From assembly GCA_028818385.1 (NCBI GenBank), contig JAPPNY010000134.1, positions 347 through 51,997 on the forward strand: DNA of 51,651 nt, in the 5' to 3' direction. This DNA is from Spirochaetaceae bacterium. Lineage in GTDB: Bacteria > Spirochaetota > Spirochaetia > SZUA-6 > Bin103. Under the pieces are notes generated by a model. The model saw only the letters and a program-made list of their open reading frames with translations. It was not told the origin of the DNA and did no database searches. The position numbers and the translations under genes are program-made. Shown in pieces: positions 17,087 to 25,124 of this stretch (the stretch's first letter is position 1; every line of letters begins with the position of its first letter).

Positions 17087-17121
17087 TTGACAGAGCATGC
17101 AGAAATCTGCATGAATATTCC
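17087..17121 (+). promoter_or_regulatory. Candidate argR promoter and operator palindrome
   Basis: Between divergent hisC and argR a TTGACA -35-like hexamer stands at 17087-17092. It is followed by the perfect palindrome CATGCAGAAATCTGCATG (17096-17113), which runs into TGAATATTCCATG, reminiscent of ARG-box halves (TGAATA/ATTCA). No Shine-Dalgarno precedes the argR ATG, so any transcript from this promoter would be nearly leaderless. ArgR autorepression is the natural guess; binding is inferred. Confidence 0.45.
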
Positions 17122-17601
17122 ATGGCCGATCGAAGACTCAGGTTGGCGGCGATCCGCAGGATCATCAGCCGGGGCGGGACCGCGCAGCAGGAAGAGTTGC
17201 TGGCAGCGCTGGCGCGCGACGGATTCGCCGTGACCCAATCGACCCTGTCGCGTGATCTGCGCGACCTGCGGGTAGCGCGCGTGCCGGACGGCGAGCACGG
17301 CTATCGCTATGGCTTCGCCGACGCGGAACCGATGGCGGGTTCCCATTCCGGGCTGGTGAACGACATCAAGAACGGCTTGGTGGAGCTGGTCTTCTCCGGC
17401 AACCTGCTGGTCGTCCACACCCTTCCGGGACACGCCGCAAGCGTTGCGCGCGCCCTGGACAACCTGCCGATCGACGAGCTGGCGGGAACGATCGCCGGCG
17501 ACGACACGGTGCTGGCGGTGCTGCGCGAGGGCGTCGACCGCGACCGGTGTCTGCGCGTCCTGGCCGCGGCGGTGCCGGGCGTGGCGGGGCTGTCCGCATG
17601 A
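17122..17601 (+). CDS. argR: Arginine repressor
   Basis: A 159-residue ArgR/AhrC-type regulator. The N-terminal winged helix (about 1-70) contains the conserved TQSTLSRDLRDLRVARV. The C-terminal domain (about 85-155), which binds arginine and builds the hexamer, contains VVHTLPGHAASVARALD and TIAGDDTVLAVLREG. With arginine bound it represses arginine synthesis genes. It heads the arg operon, and its TGA overlaps the argC ATG (ATGA at 17598-17601). The ATG at 17122 was chosen as the usual MADRR-type start. Confidence 0.93.
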   Translation: MADRRLRLAAIRRIISRGGTAQQEELLAALARDGFAVTQSTLSRDLRDLRVARVPDGEHGYRYGFADAEPMAGSHSGLVNDIKNGLVELVFSGNLLVVHTLPGHAASVARALDNLPIDELAGTIAGDDTVLAVLREGVDRDRCLRVLAAAVPGVAGLSA

Positions 17602-18629
17602 AGGCGGCGGTGCTGGGCGCGACCGGCTATGCCGGGGCGACGCTGGCGCGCCTGCTGGCCGAGCACCCGGACGTGCGTACCCTGATCCTTGCCTCCGGCT
17701 CGCGGGCGGGTGCGCCGGTCGCGGAGGCGGTGCCGGAGCTGTCGCCGCGCGGGTTGCGGGCGGTTGACGGCGGCACGCTGGCATCGGTCGACGAGGCGGC
17801 CGCTGCCGGCGTCGACGTGGTGTTCGCCGCGCTGCCGCACCTGTCGTCCGCGCAGACCCTGGAGCCGTTTCTGGGCCGCACGGTAGTGGTGGACCTGTCG
17901 GCCGACTTCCGCATCGCCGACGCCGCGCGGTTCGCCGCCGCCTACGGTCAGCCGCCGGCGCGCCCGGACCTGCTCGGCGATGCGGTCTATGGCCTTCCGG
18001 AGCGGTACCGGGAACGACTTCGCTCGGCCGACCTGATCGCCAGTCCGGGCTGCTTTCCGACGGCGGTGCTGCTGCCGCTGCTGCCGGTGCTGGCCGCGGG
18101 CCTGGTGAGCGACCCGGTGGTCGCCTGCGCGGTCACCGGGCTGTCCGGCGCCGGCCGCAAGGCGGACGCCGAGTGGACCTTCTGCGATCGCAGCGAGACC
18201 GCGGCTGCCTACAACCCCGGGACCAGCCACCGCCACGTGCCCGAGATGGTGCAGGAGATGGAGGCGGTGCGCCCCGGAGCGTCGCTGTGGTTCACCCCGC
18301 ACACGGCGCCGATGAAGCGCGGCATCGCCGCCACCATCACCGCTCCCGCGGCGGCTGGTGCCGACACGGAAGTGGTCGGCGCGACGCTGCGGGCGGCCTA
18401 CGGTGACGCGCCGTTCGTGCGGCTGCTCGACGACCGCCTGCCGGCGACCGGCTCGGTGTGGGGATCCAATCGCTGCGACATCGCGTGGCGGGTCGACGGC
18501 GGCGCGGTGCTGCTGTTCGCGGCGCTCGACAACCTGGTCAAGGGCGCCGCAGGCCAGGCGGTGCAGGCGATGAACCTGCGCATGGGGCTGCCGGAAGAGC
18601 GCGGCCTGCCCATGCACGGGACGCCATGA
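17598..18629 (+). CDS. argC: N-acetyl-gamma-glutamyl-phosphate reductase
   Basis: The third step of arginine synthesis, NADPH-dependent reduction of N-acetylglutamyl phosphate. The 343 residues show the N-terminal Rossmann motif VLGATGYAGATLARLL, the catalytic cysteine in ASPGCFPTAVL (Cys152), GLSGAGRKAD and the HRHVPEM segment. The ATG at 17598 overlaps the argR stop. The gene's own TGA overlaps the argB ATG (18626-18629), so argR, argC and argB are probably translated as a coupled unit. Confidence 0.94.
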   Translation: MKAAVLGATGYAGATLARLLAEHPDVRTLILASGSRAGAPVAEAVPELSPRGLRAVDGGTLASVDEAAAAGVDVVFAALPHLSSAQTLEPFLGRTVVVDLSADFRIADAARFAAAYGQPPARPDLLGDAVYGLPERYRERLRSADLIASPGCFPTAVLLPLLPVLAAGLVSDPVVACAVTGLSGAGRKADAEWTFCDRSETAAAYNPGTSHRHVPEMVQEMEAVRPGASLWFTPHTAPMKRGIAATITAPAAAGADTEVVGATLRAAYGDAPFVRLLDDRLPATGSVWGSNRCDIAWRVDGGAVLLFAALDNLVKGAAGQAVQAMNLRMGLPEERGLPMHGTP

Positions 18630-19486
18630 CCGGCAGGGGCACGTCCGCGCGGACAGCGGTGATCAAGCTCGGCGGGCGGGCGCTGGAGGAAGAGGCGCTG
18701 CGCGGCGTGTTCGCCGCGGAGCTGGCCTCGCTGGCCGGTGCCTCGCTGGCCGGTGCCGGGCAGGCCGGTGGTGGGCTGGCCGGTACATGGCGCGTGATCG
18801 TCGTGCACGGCGGCGGGGCGGAGGTGACCGCGATGAGCCGCCGCCTGGGACACGAACCGCGCTTCCACGAGGGCATCCGCCTGACCACCGCGGACGAGAT
18901 GGAGGTGGTCGACATGGTGCTGGCCGGCAGCGCCAACAAGCGGCTGGTACGCGCGCTGAGCGCCGCCGGCGTGAGCGCGGTCGGCATCTGCGGATCGGAC
19001 GGGCCGACCCTGGCCGCGCAGCCGGAGGCGGTGCCGCCGGGCACCCGTACCGGGCGCATCGACGGCGTCGACACCCGCCTGCTCGCCACGCTGACGGACG
19101 CGGGGTTCGTGCCGGTGGTCAGCCCGGTCTGCGACGACGGCGCCGGCGGCGGCATCAACGTCAACGCGGACACCGTCGCGTTCCGGGTGGCGACCGCGCT
19201 CGACGCCGACGCCCTGCTGTTCATCTCCGACATCGACGGCGTGCTCAAGGAGGGGACGGTGGTGCGGCGCGTCGATCCGGCGAGCGCGGATGCCGAGATC
19301 GAGGCGGGGACCATCACCGACGGCATGATCCCGAAGATCAGGTCGTCGGTCGCCGCGGTCACCGCGGGCGTCGGCCGCGTGCACATCGGCGACTATGGTG
19401 CCGCCGGGGCGTTGCGGGCGCTGCTGGACGGCGCGCGCGGCACCGTGATCGCGCGCCGTCGCGCTGAACCGATCGAGTCGCCCTGA
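18626..19486 (+). CDS. argB: Acetylglutamate kinase
   Basis: It phosphorylates N-acetylglutamate, step two of the pathway and often the point of arginine feedback. The 286 residues show the amino-acid-kinase core: AVIKLGGRAL, VVHGGGAEVT, GSANKRLV, NVNADTVAFRVA and FISDIDGVL. An unusual Ala/Gly/Leu-rich stretch (about residues 33-53) is inserted before the second strand and comes from short direct repeats in the DNA. The ATG lies in the ATGA overlap with argC. Confidence 0.93.
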   Translation: MTGRGTSARTAVIKLGGRALEEEALRGVFAAELASLAGASLAGAGQAGGGLAGTWRVIVVHGGGAEVTAMSRRLGHEPRFHEGIRLTTADEMEVVDMVLAGSANKRLVRALSAAGVSAVGICGSDGPTLAAQPEAVPPGTRTGRIDGVDTRLLATLTDAGFVPVVSPVCDDGAGGGINVNADTVAFRVATALDADALLFISDIDGVLKEGTVVRRVDPASADAEIEAGTITDGMIPKIRSSVAAVTAGVGRVHIGDYGAAGALRALLDGARGTVIARRRAEPIESP

Positions 19487-19549
19487 ATGATATAGCCCTG
19501 AACGAATTGCAACACCAATCGAATCAACGATCAGAGGAGAACCCTGACC

Positions 19550-20752
19550 ATGCAGATCAAGGACGCGATCGTCACCGATCATCCCTTTCCCAACGCCTTC
19601 TCGCCGGAGATGCTGCTGTTGGAACACGGCTCCGGGTGCCGGGTCACCGACGCCGCGGGCAAGAGCTATCTGGACCTGGGGGCCGGCATCGCCGTGAACG
19701 CGCTCGGCTACGGGCGCGAGGACCTGGCGGACGTCGCCGCCGCGCAGATGCGCAAGCTCGTGCACGTCTCCAACCTGTACACCACCGGCCCGGCGCTGGA
19801 GCTCGCCGGCAAGCTGACCGGCGACCGCTTCGCGGCGGTGCAGTACATGAACAGCGGCGCGGAGGCCAACGAGTCGGCGCTCAAGTTCGCGCGCATGTAC
19901 GCCCATCGCGGCGAGAAGAACGCCGAGCGCCACAAGATCCTGGCGTTCACCGGCGGGTTCCACGGGCGCACCTACGGCGCGCTGGCCTGCACGGCGACGC
20001 CCAAGTACCAGGAGCCGTTCCGGCCCATGCTGCCCGGCGTCGAGGTCGCGCCCTACAACGACGTGGACGCGCTGCGAAAGACGCTCGACGGGACCTTCGC
20101 CGGCGTCATCGTCGAGGTGGTGCAGGGCGAGGGAGGGCTCGCGTCCATGACGCCGGAGTTCGCGGCGGCGCTGGGCGCCTGCCGCGACGAGCACGACCTC
20201 ATCCTGATCGCCGACGAGGTGCAGACCGGGCTGGGACGGACCGGCCACCTGTTCGCCTCCGACAGCGCCGGTCTGAAGCCGGACATCGTCACCCTGGCCA
20301 AGCCGCTGGCCGGCGGCCTGCCGCTGTCGGCCGTGCTGCTGCCCGCGGCGGTGAACGACCGGCTCCATTTCGGCGAGCACGGCACCACCTTCGGCGGCGG
20401 GCCGGTGACCTGCGCGCTGGCCTCGCACGTGTTCGACATCCTCACCGATCCGGCGTTCCTGGCCGCCGTCCGCGAGCGCGGCGAGCAGCTCCGGCACGGG
20501 CTGGAGTCGCTGCGGGAGGCGCACGGGCTGGGGCCGGTGGTGGGCGCCGGGCTGCTGCGCGGCGTGCACGTGCCGGGAAAGGCCGGCGAGCAGCCCCGGA
20601 TCCAGGCGCTGTCGACCGCGCTGCGCACCGCGGGCGTGCTGGTGCTCCGCTCGGGCGATGACGTGATGCGCATCGCGCCGCCGCTGGTGATCTCCGCCGA
20701 CGAGATCGACGAGGGGCTGCGCTGCATGGACACGGCGCTGGCGGGCCTGTAA
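19550..20752 (+). CDS. argD: Acetylornithine aminotransferase
   Basis: A class III PLP aminotransferase of 400 residues that converts N-acetylglutamate semialdehyde to N-acetylornithine. Visible features are YLDLGAGIAVNALGYG at the N-terminus, the phosphate-binding NSGAEANESALKFAR, GGFHGRTYGAL, DEVQTGLGRTG and the Schiff-base lysine in TLAKPLAGGLPL. A clear Shine-Dalgarno AGAGGAGA (19533-19540) precedes the ATG by nine bases. A 63-base gap separates it from argB, so it may also have its own promoter. Confidence 0.94.
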   Translation: MQIKDAIVTDHPFPNAFSPEMLLLEHGSGCRVTDAAGKSYLDLGAGIAVNALGYGREDLADVAAAQMRKLVHVSNLYTTGPALELAGKLTGDRFAAVQYMNSGAEANESALKFARMYAHRGEKNAERHKILAFTGGFHGRTYGALACTATPKYQEPFRPMLPGVEVAPYNDVDALRKTLDGTFAGVIVEVVQGEGGLASMTPEFAAALGACRDEHDLILIADEVQTGLGRTGHLFASDSAGLKPDIVTLAKPLAGGLPLSAVLLPAAVNDRLHFGEHGTTFGGGPVTCALASHVFDILTDPAFLAAVRERGEQLRHGLESLREAHGLGPVVGAGLLRGVHVPGKAGEQPRIQALSTALRTAGVLVLRSGDDVMRIAPPLVISADEIDEGLRCMDTALAGL

Positions 20753-20770
20753 GAAAACGGGGAGCAGCAC

Positions 20771-22012
20771 ATGGCAACGAACGAAGCGAAGCGCCCGGAC
20801 GTCGAGAGAATCGCCCTGGCCTACTCGGGGGGGCTGGACACCTCGATCATCATCCCGTGGCTCAAGGAGCGCTATCCGGGCGCGGAGGTGGTGGCCGTCT
20901 GTGCGGACGTCGGGCAGTCCGACGACCTCTCGGGACTGGAGGAGCGGGCAGCGGCGTCCGGCGCCGCCAAGCTCATCCTGCGCGACGTGCGCCGCGAGTT
21001 CGTCGAGGAGTACCTGTTCCCGATGCTCCGCTCCGGCGCCGTGTACGAGGGCAAGTACCTGCTCGGCACCTCGGCGGCCCGGCCGCTGCAGGCCAAGGTT
21101 CAGGTCGAGGCCGCCCGCTCCGAAGGGGCCGACGCGGTCTCCCACGGGTGTACGGGCAAGGGCAACGACCAGGTTCGGTTCGAGCTGGCCTACCGGGCGC
21201 TGGCGCCCGACCTGCAGATCATCGCGCCGTGGCGCCTGTGGGACATCCGCTCGCGCGAGGACGCCATAGAGTACGCGGAGAGCCGCGGCATCGACCTGGC
21301 CGGAATCTCACGGGTCAACATCTATTCGCGCGACGACAACGTCTGGCACCTCAGCCACGAAGGCGGGGACCTGGAGGACGCCGGGCGGCGACCGCAGGAG
21401 ACGCTGTTCCAGCGCTCGGTGTCGCCGGCGGAGGCGCCCGACCGCGAGCAGGAGGTCACGGTCGAGTTCGAACGGGGCATCCCGGTGGCCGTGGACGGCG
21501 TTCGGCACGGCCCGGTGGAGCTGGTGCTCAGGCTCAACGAGCTGGGCGCCGCGAACGGCATCGGCCGGGCGGACATCGTCGAGACGCGCGTGGTCGGCAT
21601 GAAGAGCCGCGGCGTGTACGAGACCCCGGGCGGCACGATCCTGTACGCGGCGCTGCGCGAGCTGGAGATGCTCACGCTGGAGGCGGACGCCCTGCGCAGC
21701 AAGCAGCAGTTGGCCATGACCTACGCCGACGCCGTATACGGCGGCCACTGGTTCTCGACGTTGCGCGAGTCGCTGGACGCGTTCATGCAGCGGGTCTGCG
21801 CTCGGGTCACCGGCGCGGTGACGCTGAGCCTGTACAAGGGAGGCATCACGGTGGCGGGCCGCCGCTCGCCGTACTCGCTCTATGACGAGGGGCTGGCGTC
21901 GTTCAGTGCCGGCTCTTACGACCACCAGGACGCGAGCGGCTTCATCCAACTCTATGGCCTGTCGACCCGCACCGCGGCGATGGTGGACGGGGGGACGGAC
22001 GGGGACGGCTGA
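20771..22012 (+). CDS. argG: Argininosuccinate synthase
   Basis: It condenses citrulline and aspartate using ATP. The 413 residues start with the ATP-binding LAYSGGLDTSIIIPWLKERYP and continue with GCTGKGNDQVRFE, SREDAIEYAESRGI and IENRxVG-like motifs (DIVETRVVGMKSRGVYETPGG). GGGGAG at 20759-20764 is a suitable ribosome site six bases before the ATG. It is the last arg gene here; argH, argF and argJ are not in the window, so the pathway is completed elsewhere. Confidence 0.95.
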   Translation: MATNEAKRPDVERIALAYSGGLDTSIIIPWLKERYPGAEVVAVCADVGQSDDLSGLEERAAASGAAKLILRDVRREFVEEYLFPMLRSGAVYEGKYLLGTSAARPLQAKVQVEAARSEGADAVSHGCTGKGNDQVRFELAYRALAPDLQIIAPWRLWDIRSREDAIEYAESRGIDLAGISRVNIYSRDDNVWHLSHEGGDLEDAGRRPQETLFQRSVSPAEAPDREQEVTVEFERGIPVAVDGVRHGPVELVLRLNELGAANGIGRADIVETRVVGMKSRGVYETPGGTILYAALRELEMLTLEADALRSKQQLAMTYADAVYGGHWFSTLRESLDAFMQRVCARVTGAVTLSLYKGGITVAGRRSPYSLYDEGLASFSAGSYDHQDASGFIQLYGLSTRTAAMVDGGTDGDG

Positions 22013-22084
22013 AACAGGCTGCCGGCGGCTGCGCGGCGCGGTGCGCGTGGACTCGGGCGTGCGGCCGGCGGTACACTTCGAGCA

Positions 22085-22112
22085 GGAAGCGTCCCGTGGG
22101 GCCGCTTCCGTT
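22085..22112 (+). terminator. Hairpin after argG, just before tRNA-Pro (possible terminator)
   Basis: GGAAGCG (22085-22091) and CGCTTCC (22103-22109) form a perfect 7-bp stem around an 11-base loop that could pair partly (CCC/GGG). Only a short GTTT follows, so intrinsic termination is plausible but weak. It lies 72 bases after the argG stop and 4 bases before tRNA-Pro. Confidence 0.45.
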
Positions 22113-22113
22113 T

Positions 22114-22186
22114 CGGGCTGTGGCGCAGTTGGTAGCGTACACGTCTGGGGGGCGTGGGGTCGGCGGTTCAAGTCCGCCCAGCCCGA
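22114..22186 (+). tRNA. tRNA-Pro (GGG)
   Basis: A complete 73-base cloverleaf. Acceptor arm CGGGCTG/CAGCCCG pairs perfectly, the D arm is GCGC/GCGT, the anticodon arm CACGT/GCGTG holds loop CTGGGGG with anticodon GGG at 22147-22149, and the T arm GGCGG/CCGCC carries loop TTCAAGT. The discriminator is A. The C1-G72 pair is typical of bacterial tRNA-Pro. CCA is not encoded. Confidence 0.95.
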
Positions 22187-22229
22187 TGAGACACGGGGAG
22201 CGGGTTCGCAAAGGAGAAAGGTTGGGTTC

Positions 22230-22814
22230 ATGGGAACCATCAAGTCGTCGTGGGAGATCGCCCTGGAGCGGACGAAGGATGTCGTCCCCGACAAGGAGAA
22301 TCTGGAGCAGAACCGGTTCAGCACCGAGGGCAAGAAGCTCGTGTCCCGCTATCTCGGCGATCCGGAGGTCGACCTGCAGGAGTTGCTGGAGCCATTCGAA
22401 GACAAGCAGGCCGGCTGGGTCCGCGACGGGGTGCGCGATGCCTTGCTCAGCAACCTCACCCTCCCCACGGACGAGTTCGCGCTGAAGCGCAGCCGCCGCG
22501 CCGGCGAAGGATTCGGCGCGATCAGCACCAATGACCGCAAGCTGCGCATGCTGTTGGGCCAGCTTGAGCAGTTCTTCCAGGAGTACCTGGGAGAGCGCAA
22601 CCGCATGAGGCAGGAGGTCGACCGCGCCTACGAGCCGCGCCGCCAACAGAAGGAGGCGGAGATGGAGAAGAAGACCGGCCAGCGGGTGCAGATCAACCCC
22701 CAGAACGATCCGGAGTACGTGGGGCTGATGCGCCAGCAGCTCATGATGGTGGACGACCGCTACGGCCAGGTCCTGCAGGGCGTACGGGACGAGCTCATCT
22801 CCATGTCGGAGTGA
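22230..22814 (+). CDS. Conserved hypothetical protein, charged and helical
   Basis: The 194 residues are mostly helical and strongly charged, with no signal peptide or membrane segment. The first 60 residues (SWEIALERTKDVVPDKENLE and GKKLVSRYLGDPEVDLQELL) and the C-terminal helices rich in Gln, Glu and Arg suggest a coiled-coil assembly or adaptor protein. I do not recognise a named family. AAGGAG at 22211-22216 lies 13 bases before the ATG. The gene directly follows tRNA-Pro and precedes the DUF4202 gene on the same strand. Confidence 0.65.
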   Translation: MGTIKSSWEIALERTKDVVPDKENLEQNRFSTEGKKLVSRYLGDPEVDLQELLEPFEDKQAGWVRDGVRDALLSNLTLPTDEFALKRSRRAGEGFGAISTNDRKLRMLLGQLEQFFQEYLGERNRMRQEVDRAYEPRRQQKEAEMEKKTGQRVQINPQNDPEYVGLMRQQLMMVDDRYGQVLQGVRDELISMSE

Positions 22815-22844
22815 CCGGACTCGTCGCCGAACCGGCGCCGTACC

Positions 22845-23417
22845 GTGGTCGATGCTGAGCTGATCGGGGAGGCTCTGGACCGCATCGACAAGGCCCACCG
22901 GCAGGATCCGGCGGGCCGGGCGCTTGAGTACGCGCGGCGCATGACGCGCTGGCTGGAGCGTCTGGCGCCGCATCCGTCGGCGGCGCTGGCCATCGCCGTC
23001 CGCGCCCAGCACCTGCGGCGCTGGGAGATCCCGCGCGCCGGCTACCCGGAAGGCCGTTCCGGCTACCTGCGCTGGCGGCGCGCCTGCGCCCGGCACCACG
23101 CCGACAAGGTGCGGCTCATCCTGGATGATCTGTGTGCGCCCGCCGCGCTGATCGAGCGGGTGGCGGCGCTGGTCCGCAAGGAGGGACTGGGGCGCGATAC
23201 GGAGACGCAGGCGCTCGAAGATGCGGCGTGCCTGTCGTTCCTGGAGGCGGAGCTGGCCGGGTTCGCGGAAGGGCGCGATCCGGAAACGTTGCAGCGGGTG
23301 CTCGGCCGGACTTGGGAGAAGATGTCCCTGCGAGCGCGAGAGCTCGCTGCATCCCTGGACGTGCGTCCACCGCTCGACGAGGTGATCGGCCGCCTGCGGC
23401 CGCCGTCCGGTCAGTAG
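22845..23417 (+). CDS. DUF4202-family protein
   Basis: The 190 residues match the DUF4202 pattern: RALEYARRMTRWLERLAPHPSAAL, then AVRAQHLRRWEIPRAGYPEGR and GYLRWRRACARHHADKV, then a second helical half with LEDAACLSFLE. The conserved His/Arg/Glu residues and helical content recall HD-like hydrolases, but the activity is not established. The GTG at 22845 is the first start after the upstream stop that gives the family N-terminus. The last 7 bases overlap the convergent barrel gene. Confidence 0.75.
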   Translation: MVDAELIGEALDRIDKAHRQDPAGRALEYARRMTRWLERLAPHPSAALAIAVRAQHLRRWEIPRAGYPEGRSGYLRWRRACARHHADKVRLILDDLCAPAALIERVAALVRKEGLGRDTETQALEDAACLSFLEAELAGFAEGRDPETLQRVLGRTWEKMSLRARELAASLDVRPPLDEVIGRLRPPSGQ

Positions 23418-25084
23418 CGAACGGCGGTGCTCACCTCGATCAGGTGTGCCTGCTCGTCGGCGCCCCGTACCCAGTCGCGGTTGCGTACCTGCTCGTAGGT
23501 GTAGGCAAGCGCGACGTTCAGCTCCACGGGCGCCAGGTCGACGCGCAGATCGATGCCGGCACGTGCCTGCAGGAGGTGCTCCAGCACGTCCTGCTTGAGG
23601 AAGGTCGAGGGACCGGTGAACACGAACGTGCCGTCGATCAGGCCGTGATCCCAGACCGAGCCGCCGGCAGGGCCGCCGTGGCGCACGCGGCGCAGCGACA
23701 GGTCGACCCCAAGCCACGCCACGGGGAACGCCCGGGCGCGAACGAGAATCTCGTCGGAGTTGGGGTGCAGCAGGGCGCCCAGGTGGCGCCCGTCGTTCGT
23801 GTACTGCAGGTAGTCGAGCGCCGATGGATGGTGTGCGTACATGTACGGCGTGACCATCCGGTAGCGGGCGGCCAGCACCGTCAGGATCGGCAGCGGCGGG
23901 GCGATGCTCGCCTCCAGGTCGACGGCCATCTTGTTCTGGTCGGAGTCGAAGTCGAAGCGCCGCAGCTTCGTCAGGTTCACGTCGTCGACGAACAGCACGG
24001 CGCTCGCCGATGCTCCGTACGGCAGCCGGACGCGGGCTGCCGCGCCGACGAAGGCGTTGTCGTAGTCGTCGAGCTGCATCTGCGTATACAGGACGGGGAA
24101 CACCGGCAGCAGGTAGGTCGGCGACAGCCGCCCGCCGAACATCACCGACTGCAGCGCGGTCAGCTCCAGCCAGTCCGTGGGATAGAAGCTCAGCGATTGC
24201 GCCACCAGGTACTTGCTCGGGTGGAAGCCCTGCTCCTTTCTGGCGCGGGTGCGCAGCGAGTAGCGTTCCCGTTCGGAGTCACAGAAGCCGCGTTCCTTCG
24301 TGGCGGCGCTGCAGATTCCGTACGTTGCGATCAGGTCCAGGAACATCGCCGAGTAGGCGACCCAGGGCGCGCGGTAGGTTCCAGCCAGGTACCCGGCCGG
24401 CGGCGCGGCGGCGGACACGACCGGGCTGTCCTCCCCGTGCCCGAAGGAGCTCCGGCCGAAGCCGGCCTGCACGAACCAGGTGCCGGGCCCGGTTCCCAGG
24501 TCGCTCGCGCCGAAGAAGCCGGTGCCGGCCAGCTCCACCTGCACGTCGAACTCTTCCCCCAGGATGGTGGTTCCGTCGCCCGGTGCGCCCGGGTCATAGG
24601 GATCGAGCGTGAGCTCGGCCGCGATGGGGACGGGCGTGACCGAGGTGGCCAGCGTGCGGACGGCGAATCCGACGCCGATCTGATCGCTGACCGGCAACTC
24701 GATCCCCGCCGCGAGCCGGACCGCGAGTTGCGCCGACGACGCGTCGACGGCGGCTTCTCCGCCGGAGGTGATCGGGGCCTTCGACCTGCGCGCGACCTGC
24801 GCCCGTCCCTGCACCGGCAGCGCCCCGAAGTAGCGTTGCAGCAGGCGCCGGGCGATCTGCCGGTCGGTCTCATGTTCGGACGCCGCCACCCGCTGCAGGG
24901 CGCCGCGCACGAGCGGCGCCGGCAGCGGCCGTAGCGGCGGCAGCCAGTCGATCAGCCCCCGCTGCTCCCAGGAGCGCAGGTGGCGGTAGACCGGGTCGTT
25001 CGGGGAGACCAGCGTCTGGGCGCCGGCGCACAGCGGCAGGCCGATCAGCACTGCCAGCAGCGCGGCGCGAGAGCGGCGGATCAC
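23411..25084 (-). CDS. Putative outer-membrane beta-barrel protein
   Basis: The 557-residue protein starts with a signal peptide (about 1-22, LLAVLIGLPLCAGAQ). A short helical segment follows (NDPVYRHLRSWEQRGLIDWLPPL...), recalling the N-terminal part of Wzi/capsule-assembly-like barrels. The rest is dominated by alternating strands with many aromatic residues, and it ends in Val-Arg-Tyr, consistent with an outer-membrane assembly signal. It is the last gene of the minus-strand cassette 28218-23411, 40 bases after the aminotransferase stop. Cargo is unknown; a porin or surface-polymer role is possible. Confidence 0.65.
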   Translation of the reverse strand: MIRRSRAALLAVLIGLPLCAGAQTLVSPNDPVYRHLRSWEQRGLIDWLPPLRPLPAPLVRGALQRVAASEHETDRQIARRLLQRYFGALPVQGRAQVARRSKAPITSGGEAAVDASSAQLAVRLAAGIELPVSDQIGVGFAVRTLATSVTPVPIAAELTLDPYDPGAPGDGTTILGEEFDVQVELAGTGFFGASDLGTGPGTWFVQAGFGRSSFGHGEDSPVVSAAAPPAGYLAGTYRAPWVAYSAMFLDLIATYGICSAATKERGFCDSERERYSLRTRARKEQGFHPSKYLVAQSLSFYPTDWLELTALQSVMFGGRLSPTYLLPVFPVLYTQMQLDDYDNAFVGAAARVRLPYGASASAVLFVDDVNLTKLRRFDFDSDQNKMAVDLEASIAPPLPILTVLAARYRMVTPYMYAHHPSALDYLQYTNDGRHLGALLHPNSDEILVRARAFPVAWLGVDLSLRRVRHGGPAGGSVWDHGLIDGTFVFTGPSTFLKQDVLEHLLQARAGIDLRVDLAPVELNVALAYTYEQVRNRDWVRGADEQAHLIEVSTAVRY

Positions 25085-25124
25085 GCGCGCACTATACCGT
25101 GCCGCTCCTCGTGATCCGCGGCGC

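Noticed and set aside
18398..21145. A 915-codon open frame on the minus strand across argC-argB-argD
   Set aside because: It is antisense to three clearly recognised enzymes and shows no domain of its own.
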